Positions 9,529 through 16,537 of a stretch of 64,000 nucleotides of DNA are shown here, in pieces (within the stretch, counting starts at the first letter, position 1; the number at the start of each line of letters is the position of its first letter). The stretch comes from Ligilactobacillus aviarius (GTDB taxonomy: Bacteria; Bacillota; Bacilli; Lactobacillales; Lactobacillaceae), in NCBI RefSeq assembly GCF_001654615.1, contig NZ_LWUD01000016.1, positions 1-64,000 on the forward strand. Reading direction: 5' to 3'. Below the pieces are notes generated by a model. That model was not told where the DNA came from, did not search any database, and saw nothing but the letters and a program-made list of their open reading frames with translations. Position numbers and translations under genes: made by a program.

Positions 9529-9557
9529 TTGAAATTTAAGATTTTCTTTTGTAAAAT
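9529..9557 (+). promoter_or_regulatory. Promoter for the DUF896 gene
   Basis: TTGAAA (9529-9534), 17-base spacer, TAAAAT (9552-9557). It lies immediately downstream of the LexA box. Confidence 0.7.
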
Positions 9558-9592
9558 TAAACTAAATACTTAAGGGAAAGGAGCACTGAGCG

Positions 9593-9880
9593 ATGACGGA
9601 AGATAAATCAACGAACGAACAAAACGAACAACGCGGCGGGGCAATTCCTCAAGATCTGATCGATCGAATCAATGAACTTGCTCACAAGAAGAAAGACAAG
9701 GGATTGACTGAGGAAGAACAAGCTGAACAAAAGCGGTTGCGTGAAACTTACCTTTCACTTTTCCGGGAAAACTTCAGAAGTCATATCGAAATGCTTCAGG
9801 TTTACGATAAAGATGGAAAAGAAGTTACCCCCGAAAAGGTAAAACGGATTCAACGCGAACGCGGCTTGCGGGATGATTAA
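9593..9880 (+). CDS. DUF896 (UPF0291, YnzC-like) protein
   Basis: A 95-residue charged cytosolic protein with the DUF896 core: IDRINELAHKKKDKGLTEEE followed by QKRLRETYLSLFRENFR. In B. subtilis the homologue ynzC lies beside lexA and yneA in the SOS region, and the same neighbourhood is kept here in divergent form. Its molecular function is unknown. The core helices pair into a helical hairpin. GGAAAGGAG precedes the ATG. The shared LexA box makes damage induction plausible but unproved. Confidence 0.9.
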   Translation: MTEDKSTNEQNEQRGGAIPQDLIDRINELAHKKKDKGLTEEEQAEQKRLRETYLSLFRENFRSHIEMLQVYDKDGKEVTPEKVKRIQRERGLRDD

Positions 9881-9962
9881 TTATAATTTGGAATGAAGGC
9901 TTTATTTTTTAGCTTTTTTCGCTTAAAATGATAACTATGTTAGTCGTAAGGAGGAAAGAATC

Positions 9963-10205
9963 TTGTCAACAGGAATTGTAGTTTTACTTGTAATCATTGG
10001 CGTGATTGCTGGATTTGCAATTGGTTTTTTTGCTGCAAAGAAGTATCTTGAAAACTACTTGAAGAAGAATCCACCATTCAACGAACAAATGCTTAAAACC
10101 ATGATGCTTCAAATGGGTCAAAAGCCATCACAACGGAAGATCAACCAAATGATGACTTCAATGAAGGCCAGCTATGCTAAAGAAAATAGCAAGAAGAAAA
10201 AATAA
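9963..10205 (+). CDS. yneF: YneF family (UPF0154) small membrane protein
   Basis: An 80-residue protein with one N-terminal membrane helix (about residues 5-25, [19 protein letters not shown]) followed by a basic cytosolic tail containing the family stretch [20 protein letters not shown]. It starts at TTG 9963, chosen because AAGGAGGAAAG lies just upstream and the encoded start matches the family. Function is unknown. It follows the DUF896 gene by about 80 bases and ends at a terminator shared with plsC. Confidence 0.92.
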   Translation: MSTGIVVLLVIIGVIAGFAIGFFAAKKYLENYLKKNPPFNEQMLKTMMLQMGQKPSQRKINQMMTSMKASYAKENSKKKK

Positions 10206-10222
10206 TTAGATTGAATTACGAA

Positions 10223-10252
10223 AAAGACTGTGACGGAATCGTCACAGTCTTT
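10223..10252. terminator. Bidirectional terminator, yneF / plsC
   Basis: AAAGACTGTGAC (10223-10234) pairs perfectly with GTCACAGTCTTT (10241-10252); T-rich on the plus side and five T on the minus side. Confidence 0.88.
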
Positions 10253-10255
10253 CTT

Positions 10256-10891
10256 TTATGATTTAACTTTCTTCGCCGTCGGATCAACGTATACAAAATT
10301 CGGATCAATTTGATCATCCAGTTTATCAAAAGCTTGTTCCATTTGCGAAATGATTTTGTGTTGGTTTTCATCGTTCAATTTCATTTTCCGGTCAACGACG
10401 ATCGGGTCGCCAATTGCAACGGTAATTTTTTTCCGGGAAAGTAATGTCTTAAAGGTTAATGGACCCTGATAAACTGCTGGAACGATCGGGACGTTGGCCA
10501 TTTTAGCAATCAAGGTCACGCCGCCTTTCATTGCTTGTGAATGCCGGGTTCCGGATGGAAACATGATCAGTGACATGTCTTGATTACGGAGCCATTTAAC
10601 AGGCGTTTTGATTGCCGATGGTCCCGGATTTTCACGGTCAACTGGAAATGCGTTGGCATGTGTTAAAATAAATTTTAAAATTGGATTTTTAAAGAGTTCT
10701 TTTTTTGCCATAAATGCAAACTGCTTTGGGGCAGCAGCAAGGGCAAATAAAAGTGGATCAAACCATGTTCGATGCGGCCCGACAAGGATATAATTGCCTT
10801 CAGGAAGCTTCTCTTTATTTAAAACGGTCAGTTTACCGTTGAAGATTCGAACAAGAAATGCAACGACCCGGCGCATAAAATTGTAAAACAT
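10256..10891 (-). CDS. plsC: 1-acyl-sn-glycerol-3-phosphate acyltransferase
   Basis: A 211-residue PlsC family enzyme that acylates lysophosphatidic acid to phosphatidic acid at the membrane. The HX4D catalytic motif is HRTWFD and the acceptor-binding block is FPSGTRH. An N-terminal hydrophobic segment precedes the catalytic domain. I start at the ATG at 10891 because AAAGGAGTGACACC lies directly upstream; the frame continues 20 codons further without a ribosome site. It is transcribed leftward, divergent from trmN6. Confidence 0.93.
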   Translation of the reverse strand: MFYNFMRRVVAFLVRIFNGKLTVLNKEKLPEGNYILVGPHRTWFDPLLFALAAAPKQFAFMAKKELFKNPILKFILTHANAFPVDRENPGPSAIKTPVKWLRNQDMSLIMFPSGTRHSQAMKGGVTLIAKMANVPIVPAVYQGPLTFKTLLSRKKITVAIGDPIVVDRKMKLNDENQHKIISQMEQAFDKLDDQIDPNFVYVDPTAKKVKS

Positions 10892-10981
10892 GGTGTCACT
10901 CCTTTCGTTTTTAATCCATTTTAGTATGCAAAAAATTACAGCAACTTTCAAGTAAATATATTAAATTAGTGAGGAAGGATT

Positions 10982-11734
10982 ATGGAAAAGGTCAAGTTAT
11001 ATGAAAATGAACGGGTAGATTCGCTGTTGGCGGAGAATTTGCAAATCATTCAAAGCGCTGATGTTTTTTCGTTTTCGCTTGATGCGGTTTTACTTGCTGA
11101 CTTTGTGAAACCGGTCAACCGGCCGGACCGGAAAGCGGTTGACCTGTGTGCGGGAAATGGGGCAGTCGGATTATTTATCAGTAAAAAATTTGCGGGCCAA
11201 ATCGATCAGGTAGAGATTCAATCACGACTGGCGGACATGAACCAGCGCAGTTTGGAATTAAACGGCCTGACCGATCGTATCAAGGTCTATAACCGGGATT
11301 TAAAGGATGCATTTTCATTTCTTGAGAAGGATTCGTATGACGTTGTGACGTGTAATCCGCCGTACTTTAAAACCTTGCCGCAAAGCAAAAAGAATCCGAA
11401 CCAGTATTTGGCACTTGCACGGCATGAAATTGCGGTTACGTTAGAGGATACGGTTGAAATTACCAGTGGACTATTAAAAACGGGCGGGAAAGCATATTAC
11501 GTTCACCGTCCGGACCGGTTGATCGAAATTTTAGATACGATGCAGGCTCATCGCTTGGCACCAAAACGGATCAAGTTGATCTATCCGAAGCAGGGACGCG
11601 ATGCCAACATGGTCTTGATTGAAGCAATCAAAGATGGCAAATCAGATGGCTTGAAGTTTTTACCACCGGTGATCACCTACACTGATCAAAATGAATACAC
11701 GCCAACGATTAAGGAAATTTTATATGGAAAGTAA
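10982..11734 (+). CDS. trmN6: tRNA1(Val) adenine-37 N6-methyltransferase (TrmN6/YabB family)
   Basis: A 250-residue class I SAM-dependent methyltransferase. The SAM motif [13 protein letters not shown] and the N6-adenine catalytic motif CNPPYFK are visible, as in E. coli YfiC and B. subtilis YabB. It probably modifies A37 of tRNA(Val). The gene overlaps the GIY-YIG gene downstream by 11 bases, an arrangement conserved in Bacillota (yabB-yazA). GAGGAAGG precedes the ATG. Confidence 0.9.
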   Translation: MEKVKLYENERVDSLLAENLQIIQSADVFSFSLDAVLLADFVKPVNRPDRKAVDLCAGNGAVGLFISKKFAGQIDQVEIQSRLADMNQRSLELNGLTDRIKVYNRDLKDAFSFLEKDSYDVVTCNPPYFKTLPQSKKNPNQYLALARHEIAVTLEDTVEITSGLLKTGGKAYYVHRPDRLIEILDTMQAHRLAPKRIKLIYPKQGRDANMVLIEAIKDGKSDGLKFLPPVITYTDQNEYTPTIKEILYGK

Positions 11735-11999
11735 ATATTACATGTATGTCCTGTTGTGTGCGGATGGAACGTTTTACGGCGGGTTTACCAATGACGTTGC
11801 GAAACGGGTCGCCACGCATAATGCAGGAAAAGGCGCCAAATATACTAAAACCCGGCGGCCGGTCAAATTGCTGTATCATGAAGAATTTGAAACGAAATCA
11901 GCCGCTTTAAAAGCTGAATATGCATTCAAACATCAGTCCCGCAAAAAGAAGGAGCAGTTTTTGCTTAATCATGGTGTTTCACGGTCATCGTGGATATAA
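11724..11999 (+). CDS. GIY-YIG domain protein (UPF0213, YazA-like)
   Basis: A 91-residue stand-alone GIY-YIG nuclease fold. The two signature tripeptides appear as MYV and YGG in [20 protein letters not shown], followed by the conserved [17 protein letters not shown] block with the catalytic Arg/His region. I use ATG 11724 with AAGGAAATTTTAT upstream rather than an earlier in-frame ATG at 11691. It is coupled to trmN6 by overlap. Whether it cuts nucleic acid is unknown for this family. Confidence 0.9.
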   Translation: MESKYYMYVLLCADGTFYGGFTNDVAKRVATHNAGKGAKYTKTRRPVKLLYHEEFETKSAALKAEYAFKHQSRKKKEQFLLNHGVSRSSWI

Positions 12000-12000
12000 T
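11995..12000 (+). promoter_or_regulatory. -10 candidate for ldhD
   Basis: A perfect TATAAT overlaps the stop codon of the GIY-YIG gene, 32 bases before the ldhD start. No good -35 is found at the right distance. Confidence 0.4.
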
Positions 12001-12031
12001 ATAAGCGTGAACAGAAAGAAGGTTTTTGAAA

Positions 12032-13030
12032 ATGAAGTTAATTGCATTTGGCGTTCGGAAAGACGAAGAACCATATTTTAAAAATTGGGAACAGCAAAAC
12101 GATACGGAAATCAAGCTTGTGCCGGAGCTGCTTTCAGAAAAGAATATTGATTTAATTAAGGGGTACGATGGAATCATCGGCTTGCAAACGACCCCGTATA
12201 AGCGTGAATATTTTGAAAAAATGAAGGATGCAGGAATCAAGATCCTTTCAATTCGGAATATCGGAATTGATAATATTGATCTTGATGCTGCCAAGGATAA
12301 TTTGATTCCAATTACAAACGTTCCAGCATATTCGCCAAGTGCAATTGCTGAATTTACGATTACGCAGATCATGCAACTTGTTCGGCATACCAAGATTTTC
12401 AATGAAAAAATGAGTCATCAAGATTATCGTTGGGAACCGAATATCAGCCGTCAAATCAACCAAATGACGGTTGGGGTTGCCGGAACTGGCCGGATCGGCC
12501 GGGCGGTGATCAATTTACTTGATGGTTTGAGAGCGAAGGTCATTGCATTTGATCCTTATCATAATCCTGAATTGGAAAAACGCGGAATGTACGTTGACTC
12601 AATGGAAGAGATGTACCGCATGGCAGATGTAATCACGCTTCACATGCCAGCAACAAAGGACAACTACCACTTATTGGATGACACTGCATTTGATCAAATG
12701 AAAGACGGGGTAATGATCATTAACACTGCTCGCGGAACGTTGATCGATTCAGAAGCCTTGATCAAGGCGTTAGATAGTGGCAAAGTCGGTGGCGCAGCGT
12801 TGGATACCTATGAACATGAATTGCCGATTTTTGATTATGACTTAACAGGGCAAAAGATCGATGATCCGATCTTTAATAACTTAAATGAACGGGATAACGT
12901 TTTGATCACGCCGCACATTGCCTTTTATACGACCGAAGCAGTTAAGAACATGGTGGAAGTTGCGTTGAACTGTGCAGCAACATATTTGAATGAAGGTAAA
13001 ATGACGAATCCGGTTGTTGAAATTCATTAA
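12032..13030 (+). CDS. ldhD: D-lactate dehydrogenase / D-2-hydroxyacid dehydrogenase
   Basis: A 332-residue NAD-dependent D-2-hydroxyacid dehydrogenase that reduces pyruvate to D-lactate. Features are the NAD motif GVAGTGRIG (about residues 150-160), the catalytic Arg in TARGTLID, Glu in DTYEHE and His in TPHIAFYTT near 295. Blocks such as RNIGIDNIDLDAAK and VPAYSPSAIAE match Lactobacillus D-LDH closely, and the position beside rpsB is the same as in some lactobacilli. A D-hydroxyisocaproate dehydrogenase is the main alternative. ATG 12032 is preferred over TTG 12026 because AAAGAAGG lies 9 bases upstream. Confidence 0.88.
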   Translation: MKLIAFGVRKDEEPYFKNWEQQNDTEIKLVPELLSEKNIDLIKGYDGIIGLQTTPYKREYFEKMKDAGIKILSIRNIGIDNIDLDAAKDNLIPITNVPAYSPSAIAEFTITQIMQLVRHTKIFNEKMSHQDYRWEPNISRQINQMTVGVAGTGRIGRAVINLLDGLRAKVIAFDPYHNPELEKRGMYVDSMEEMYRMADVITLHMPATKDNYHLLDDTAFDQMKDGVMIINTARGTLIDSEALIKALDSGKVGGAALDTYEHELPIFDYDLTGQKIDDPIFNNLNERDNVLITPHIAFYTTEAVKNMVEVALNCAATYLNEGKMTNPVVEIH

Positions 13031-13037
13031 TTAGTTA

Positions 13038-13066
13038 TTGCAATTTTAAAGGGATTTAAGTATAAT
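13038..13066 (+). promoter_or_regulatory. rpsB promoter
   Basis: TTGCAA (13038-13043), 17-base spacer, perfect TATAAT (13061-13066). It predicts a leader of about 115 bases before rpsB. Confidence 0.85.
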
Positions 13067-13107
13067 TAAAAAAGTGTTTCATACACTAATTCACACCTTA
13101 TGCGATG

Positions 13108-13142
13108 GAACGGGAAGTGCTTGAAAATTCAAGTTCCGGTTC
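13108..13142 (+). promoter_or_regulatory. Structured leader of rpsB, probable S2 autoregulatory element
   Basis: Nested helices GAAC/GTTC, GGAA/TTCC and CTTGAA/TTCAAG form one long interrupted hairpin with a GTG bulge. Leaders of rpsB commonly bind S2 for feedback control; that this hairpin does so is inference from position and structure. Confidence 0.55.
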
Positions 13143-13187
13143 AATTGAACATAGGGGAGGATAAAAAACTATTTTGGAGGTATTGTA

Positions 13188-13982
13188 ATGTCAGTAATTA
13201 CAATGAAACAATTACTTGAAGCTGGTGTACATTTCGGACACCAAACACGTCGTTGGAACCCTAAGATGAAGAAGTACATCTTCACAGAACGGAATGGAAT
13301 TTACATCATCGACTTACAAAAGACTGTTAAGTTGATCGACCAAGCATACGACTTCATGAAGAACGTTGCTGCTGACGATGGCGTTGTATTGTTTGTTGGT
13401 ACAAAGAAACAAGCTCAAGACGCAATCGAAGAAGAAGCAAAGCGTGCAGGTCAATACTACGTAAATCACCGTTGGTTAGGTGGTACTTTAACTAACTGGA
13501 ACACGATCCAAACACGGATCAAGCGCTTAAAGGACATCAAGAAGATGGAAGAAGACGGCACATTCGAACGTCTTCCAAAGAAAGAAGTTGCTTTGTTAGT
13601 TAAGGAACGCGACCGTCTTCAAAAATTCCTTGGCGGAATCGAAGACATGCCACGGATTCCAGACGCAATCTTCATCGTTGACCCTCGTAAGGAACGGATT
13701 GCCGTTAAGGAAGCTCAAAAGTTGAACATTCCGATCGTTGCAATGGTTGATACAAACGCTGATCCAGATGAAATCGACGTTAAGATTCCATCAAACGATG
13801 ATGCTATTCGTGCCGTTCGCTTGATCACTTCAAAGATGGCTGACGCTATCATCGAAGGTCGTCAAGGCGAAGACGAAGAAGACGTTACAGAAGATACATT
13901 CAAGAAAGACGACAAGCAAGTCGACTCAATCGAAGACATTGTTGAAGCCGTTGAAGGCGACAATGACTCAGATGCTGAATAG
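13188..13982 (+). CDS. rpsB: 30S ribosomal protein S2
   Basis: S2 (264 residues) of the small subunit. The N-terminal [20 protein letters not shown] and the central [13 protein letters not shown] signatures are intact. The C-terminal 35 residues are a very acidic extension ([20 protein letters not shown] region) typical of lactobacilli. Strong TTTTGGAGG ribosome site; codon use is that of a highly expressed gene. It is followed by a hairpin with a T run and then tsf. Confidence 0.98.
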   Translation: MSVITMKQLLEAGVHFGHQTRRWNPKMKKYIFTERNGIYIIDLQKTVKLIDQAYDFMKNVAADDGVVLFVGTKKQAQDAIEEEAKRAGQYYVNHRWLGGTLTNWNTIQTRIKRLKDIKKMEEDGTFERLPKKEVALLVKERDRLQKFLGGIEDMPRIPDAIFIVDPRKERIAVKEAQKLNIPIVAMVDTNADPDEIDVKIPSNDDAIRAVRLITSKMADAIIEGRQGEDEEDVTEDTFKKDDKQVDSIEDIVEAVEGDNDSDAE

Positions 13983-13995
13983 TTTATAATAATTG

Positions 13996-14045
13996 GCTGT
14001 CTCAGATAGTGGGCGTCGAGCCTTTTATTTGATGACAGCTTTTTT
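13996..14045 (+). terminator. Intergenic attenuator-like terminator between rpsB and tsf
   Basis: GCTGTC (13996-14001) pairs with GACAGC (14034-14039), extended by CAGAT/ATTTG and an inner GGC/GCC helix, then six T. It should reduce read-through into tsf, which lacks another clear promoter. Confidence 0.7.
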
Positions 14046-14080
14046 AATAAAAGATTTAAACACTTTGAGGAGGATGGCTC

Positions 14081-14956
14081 ATGGCAAAAATTGCTGCAAA
14101 ACAAGTTAAAGAATTACGTGATAAAACAGGTGTCGGCATGATGGCTGCTAAGAAGGCTTTAGTTGCAACTGATGGCGACATGGACAAGGCAATCGATTAC
14201 TTACGTGAAAAGGGAATTGCAAAGGCTGCTAAGAAGAGCGACCGTGTTGCTGCTGAAGGGTTAGCTAACGTTGTAATTAGCGGAAACACAGCTGTAATCG
14301 TTGAAGTTAACGCTGAAACAGACTTCGTTGCTCAAAACGACCGTTTCCAAGCATTAGTAAAGCGGACAGGCGAACTTCTTGCTGAAAACAAGCCTGCTGA
14401 TGTTAAGGCTGCTTTGGAAATCAAGACAGACCGCGGTACATTGAACGACGAATACATCGATGCAACTCAAGTTATCGGTGAAAAGATTACTTTACGTCGT
14501 TTCCAAATCGTTGAAAAAGCTGACGGCGATAACTTCGGTTCATACTTACACGATGGTGGCCGGATCGCTGTATTAGTTGTCTTAGAAGGTGCTGATGAAG
14601 CAACTGCTAAGGACGTTGCAATGCACGTTGCAGCTATCAATCCGAAGTATGTCAACCGTGATCAAGTTCCTGCTGACGAAGTTGCTCACGAAAAAGAAGT
14701 CTTAACTGAAGAAGCTAAGAACGAAGGCAAGCCTGAAAAGATCATCGAAAAGATGGTTGAAGGCCGGTTGAACAAGTTCTTCTCAGAAATTTCATTGGAA
14801 GACCAAGACTTTGTTAAGGATTCAGACCAAACTGTTGGCAAGTACGTTGCTTCAAAGGGCGGCAAGATCAAAGCATTCTACCGTTATGAAGTCGGCGAAG
14901 GAATCGAAAAACAAGAAGATAACTTTGTAGACGAAGTTATGAGTCAAATTAAATAA
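14081..14956 (+). CDS. tsf: Elongation factor Ts
   Basis: EF-Ts (291 residues) recycles EF-Tu by promoting GDP release. The N-terminal UBA-like domain with [16 protein letters not shown] and the core TDFVAQND motif that contacts EF-Tu are intact. GAGGAGG precedes ATG. Expression-optimised codons match rpsB. The transcript ends at a strong terminator at 14972-15010. Confidence 0.98.
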   Translation: MAKIAAKQVKELRDKTGVGMMAAKKALVATDGDMDKAIDYLREKGIAKAAKKSDRVAAEGLANVVISGNTAVIVEVNAETDFVAQNDRFQALVKRTGELLAENKPADVKAALEIKTDRGTLNDEYIDATQVIGEKITLRRFQIVEKADGDNFGSYLHDGGRIAVLVVLEGADEATAKDVAMHVAAINPKYVNRDQVPADEVAHEKEVLTEEAKNEGKPEKIIEKMVEGRLNKFFSEISLEDQDFVKDSDQTVGKYVASKGGKIKAFYRYEVGEGIEKQEDNFVDEVMSQIK

Positions 14957-14971
14957 TTAGTTTAATTTGCA

Positions 14972-15010
14972 AGTCCTATTCCCTTGGTTTGAGGGGGATA
15001 GGGCTTTTTT
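14972..15010 (+). terminator. tsf terminator
   Basis: AGTCCTATTCCC pairs with GGGGATAGGGCT (with G-U pairs), followed by six T. Confidence 0.88.
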
Positions 15011-15014
15011 GATG

Positions 15015-15051
15015 TAAAAAAGGCGCGAACTTGATAAAACCAAGCTCGCGT
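15015..15051 (-). terminator. Terminator of the 28-residue peptide gene
   Basis: GCGCGAACTTG (15023-15033) and CAAGCTCGCG (15041-15050) form a hairpin; on the minus strand it is followed by a run of six T. It lies 16 bases after the peptide stop codon. Confidence 0.85.
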
Positions 15052-15066
15052 CTTCTTTAGTTAAAG

Positions 15067-15153
15067 TTAATTGTTGCACCACTGATTAACAGCCATTACA
15101 ACGATCAGAATTGAAACTGTTCCGATCACTTTCTTTAAAATCTTTTTTGGCAT
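15067..15153 (-). CDS. 28-residue basic/hydrophobic membrane peptide, unknown
   Basis: A short gene with all expression signals. On the minus strand AGGGGAGG precedes the ATG at 15153; the product starts MPKKILKKVIGTV and continues with a hydrophobic stretch (SILIVVMAV, about residues 14-22), ending NQWCNN. It has a lysine-rich start and a single membrane segment. A promoter (15235-15263) and a terminator (15015-15051) isolate it as its own roughly 200-base transcript. I do not recognise the family. The shape recalls type I toxins or small membrane regulators, but no antisense RNA has been proved. It lies between tsf and the beta-CASP-like gene. Confidence 0.65.
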   Translation of the reverse strand: MPKKILKKVIGTVSILIVVMAVNQWCNN

Positions 15154-15234
15154 GAATAAACCTCCCCTGATTTTTAGCTTTTAGCGTCATCAATTTTTTG
15201 GACGAAAAACAAAGAAAATTCATTGTTTGATACG

Positions 15235-15263
15235 ATATTAAACAAATTTTAATTGTTAGTCAA
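15235..15263 (-). promoter_or_regulatory. Promoter of the 28-residue peptide gene
   Basis: On the minus strand TTGACT (15263-15258), 17-base spacer, TAATAT (15240-15235). It predicts a 5' leader of about 75 bases before the ATG at 15153. Confidence 0.7.
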
Positions 15264-15487
15264 CGTTAAAATAATCATTTTCTAATTTTAATGTTTATTC
15301 GAGTATTTATTAAGTATTCTCATTGAAAGGTAATATTAATCCGATATTAACGGAACAATTAAGTTAAATATCGAATAATATTCAAATAAAATCTAAAAAT
15401 AACTTAATTGATTTAATAATTTGCTTTGGTATGTTTTTAATGAAGAAAAGTTTTGCAGTAGCTTTTTTTCAATTTTACACTTACCTT
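15264..15487. other. AT-rich intergenic tract without an evident gene
   Basis: About 220 bases, much richer in A and T than the surrounding genes. No frame with a ribosome site was found on either strand. Plus-strand transcription through it would stop at the terminator 15488-15517, so it may encode a small RNA; a weak TTGATT/TATGTT promoter candidate is near 15407-15435. Confidence 0.4.
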
Positions 15488-15517
15488 GAGAGGTTGGATC
15501 TTCCAACCTCTTTTTTT
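15488..15517 (+). terminator. Orphan plus-strand terminator
   Basis: GAGAGGTTGG, loop ATCTT, CCAACCTC, then seven T. No annotated plus-strand gene ends here, since tsf already has its own terminator 480 bases upstream. Confidence 0.8.
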
Positions 15518-15526
15518 ATATTCAAA

Positions 15527-15553
15527 AACGGTCATGACATTGTCATGACCGTT
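15527..15553 (-). terminator. Terminator of the beta-CASP-like gene
   Basis: AACGGTCATGAC and GTCATGACCGTT form a perfect hairpin with a three-base loop; on the minus strand it is followed by TTTTTG. It lies five bases beyond the stop codon at 15558. Confidence 0.85.
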
Positions 15554-15557
15554 ATTC

Positions 15558-16517
15558 TTAAATTAAATATGTTTCTTGAGCACCGATAATTTGCATAATT
15601 TCCGTTAAATCATTTTGCGGAAGGGTATGTTTAAATTGCGCAGCATATTCGCTTAAACGTTGATTAAGTGGAATGATTGACTTTGATTGAAGAATGCCAT
15701 CTGAGTCTTGTTGGTTAGCAGCGACAAGGTGATGGGCCTTTTTAAAGAATTCTTTCAAGTCATCCGGTAACTGGTCTGATTGATATAACCAGTCTTCATC
15801 AGGATAGTAATAGTGAAGAAGACGAGCATACGCCGGCAACCAGACAATCGAATTATTATTTTCAGCTGCAAGTTGATTGATCGTTAGTAGCCGCGCCGGG
15901 TTAAACGGCACTAATTGATTTTGAAACCAATCATTATCATGCTTTTTGATTTTTTCAGTTAACTGTTTTTTAAATTCTTTTTCAGAATAGCTAACCTGTT
16001 TTCCGTCCGGATCAACGTTCGTGTTAAACATGATCAATTGATTTAATTTACTGTCGCGCAAATGCTTTTTCCATTTTTTGATTCGGTTGCGATGCTGCCC
16101 TTGTGTAATAAAGTTTGGGACGTATCCCAGCTTTTCACCGGTATTCATGTCTTCAATCAAGATTGCAAATGAACCGGTTAATCCATCATCGTTATCAAAC
16201 GGGGTGATGCGAAATTCGAGTCCGAGAACTGACGGATAATTTGTTGGTAAAATGCGAAACTTGGGCATTACTTCGGGACGCTTTAACAGACCATTCCGCC
16301 AAAGTTTTTGCAGCAACTGCATCAAATCAAAGCTCACGTTGATTCTTCGGTAGGGTGAAGAGTTGCTTTCAATAATATTTAAAGTGTTCGCTGAAAGATG
16401 GGTAATTACAACATCCTTAAACGCACTTGCATTTTCCACGTCACCATCAATAATGACCTTTTTAATTGAGGATTTGATGATGATCCCGCGGTTATTGCTG
16501 ATTTGAGTAATTTTCAT
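15558..16517 (-). CDS. Degenerate metallo-beta-lactamase / beta-CASP fold protein, probably non-catalytic
   Basis: A 319-residue cytosolic protein. The layout resembles RNase J-like or COG1236-type MBL proteins: an early VVITHLSANTLNII segment aligns with the TH-x-H-x-DH metal loop but reads H40-L-S-A-N-T, so only the first His remains. FRITPFDND aligns with the PF-x-VDHS stretch, GYVPNF with Y-TGD-F, and NPARLLTINQLAAENNNSIV (about residues 225-245) looks like the beta-CASP RD-x-ERL and A-x-x-x-x-R block. Metal ligands are missing throughout, so nuclease activity is unlikely. It follows pepD by 20 bases, probably in one operon. Identity rests on pattern recognition. Confidence 0.6.
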   Translation of the reverse strand: MKITQISNNRGIIIKSSIKKVIIDGDVENASAFKDVVITHLSANTLNIIESNSSPYRRINVSFDLMQLLQKLWRNGLLKRPEVMPKFRILPTNYPSVLGLEFRITPFDNDDGLTGSFAILIEDMNTGEKLGYVPNFITQGQHRNRIKKWKKHLRDSKLNQLIMFNTNVDPDGKQVSYSEKEFKKQLTEKIKKHDNDWFQNQLVPFNPARLLTINQLAAENNNSIVWLPAYARLLHYYYPDEDWLYQSDQLPDDLKEFFKKAHHLVAANQQDSDGILQSKSIIPLNQRLSEYAAQFKHTLPQNDLTEIMQIIGAQETYLI

Positions 16518-16537
16518 TTGAAGTTTTACTCTCCTTT

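Noticed and set aside
11965-12402. 145-codon open frame antisense to ldhD
   Set aside because: No ribosome site or promoter; composition follows the ldhD complement.
15440-15589. 50-codon plus-strand frame starting MKKSFAVAFF near the orphan terminator
   Set aside because: No Shine-Dalgarno sequence, and the frame reads through two terminator hairpins into the beta-CASP-like gene.
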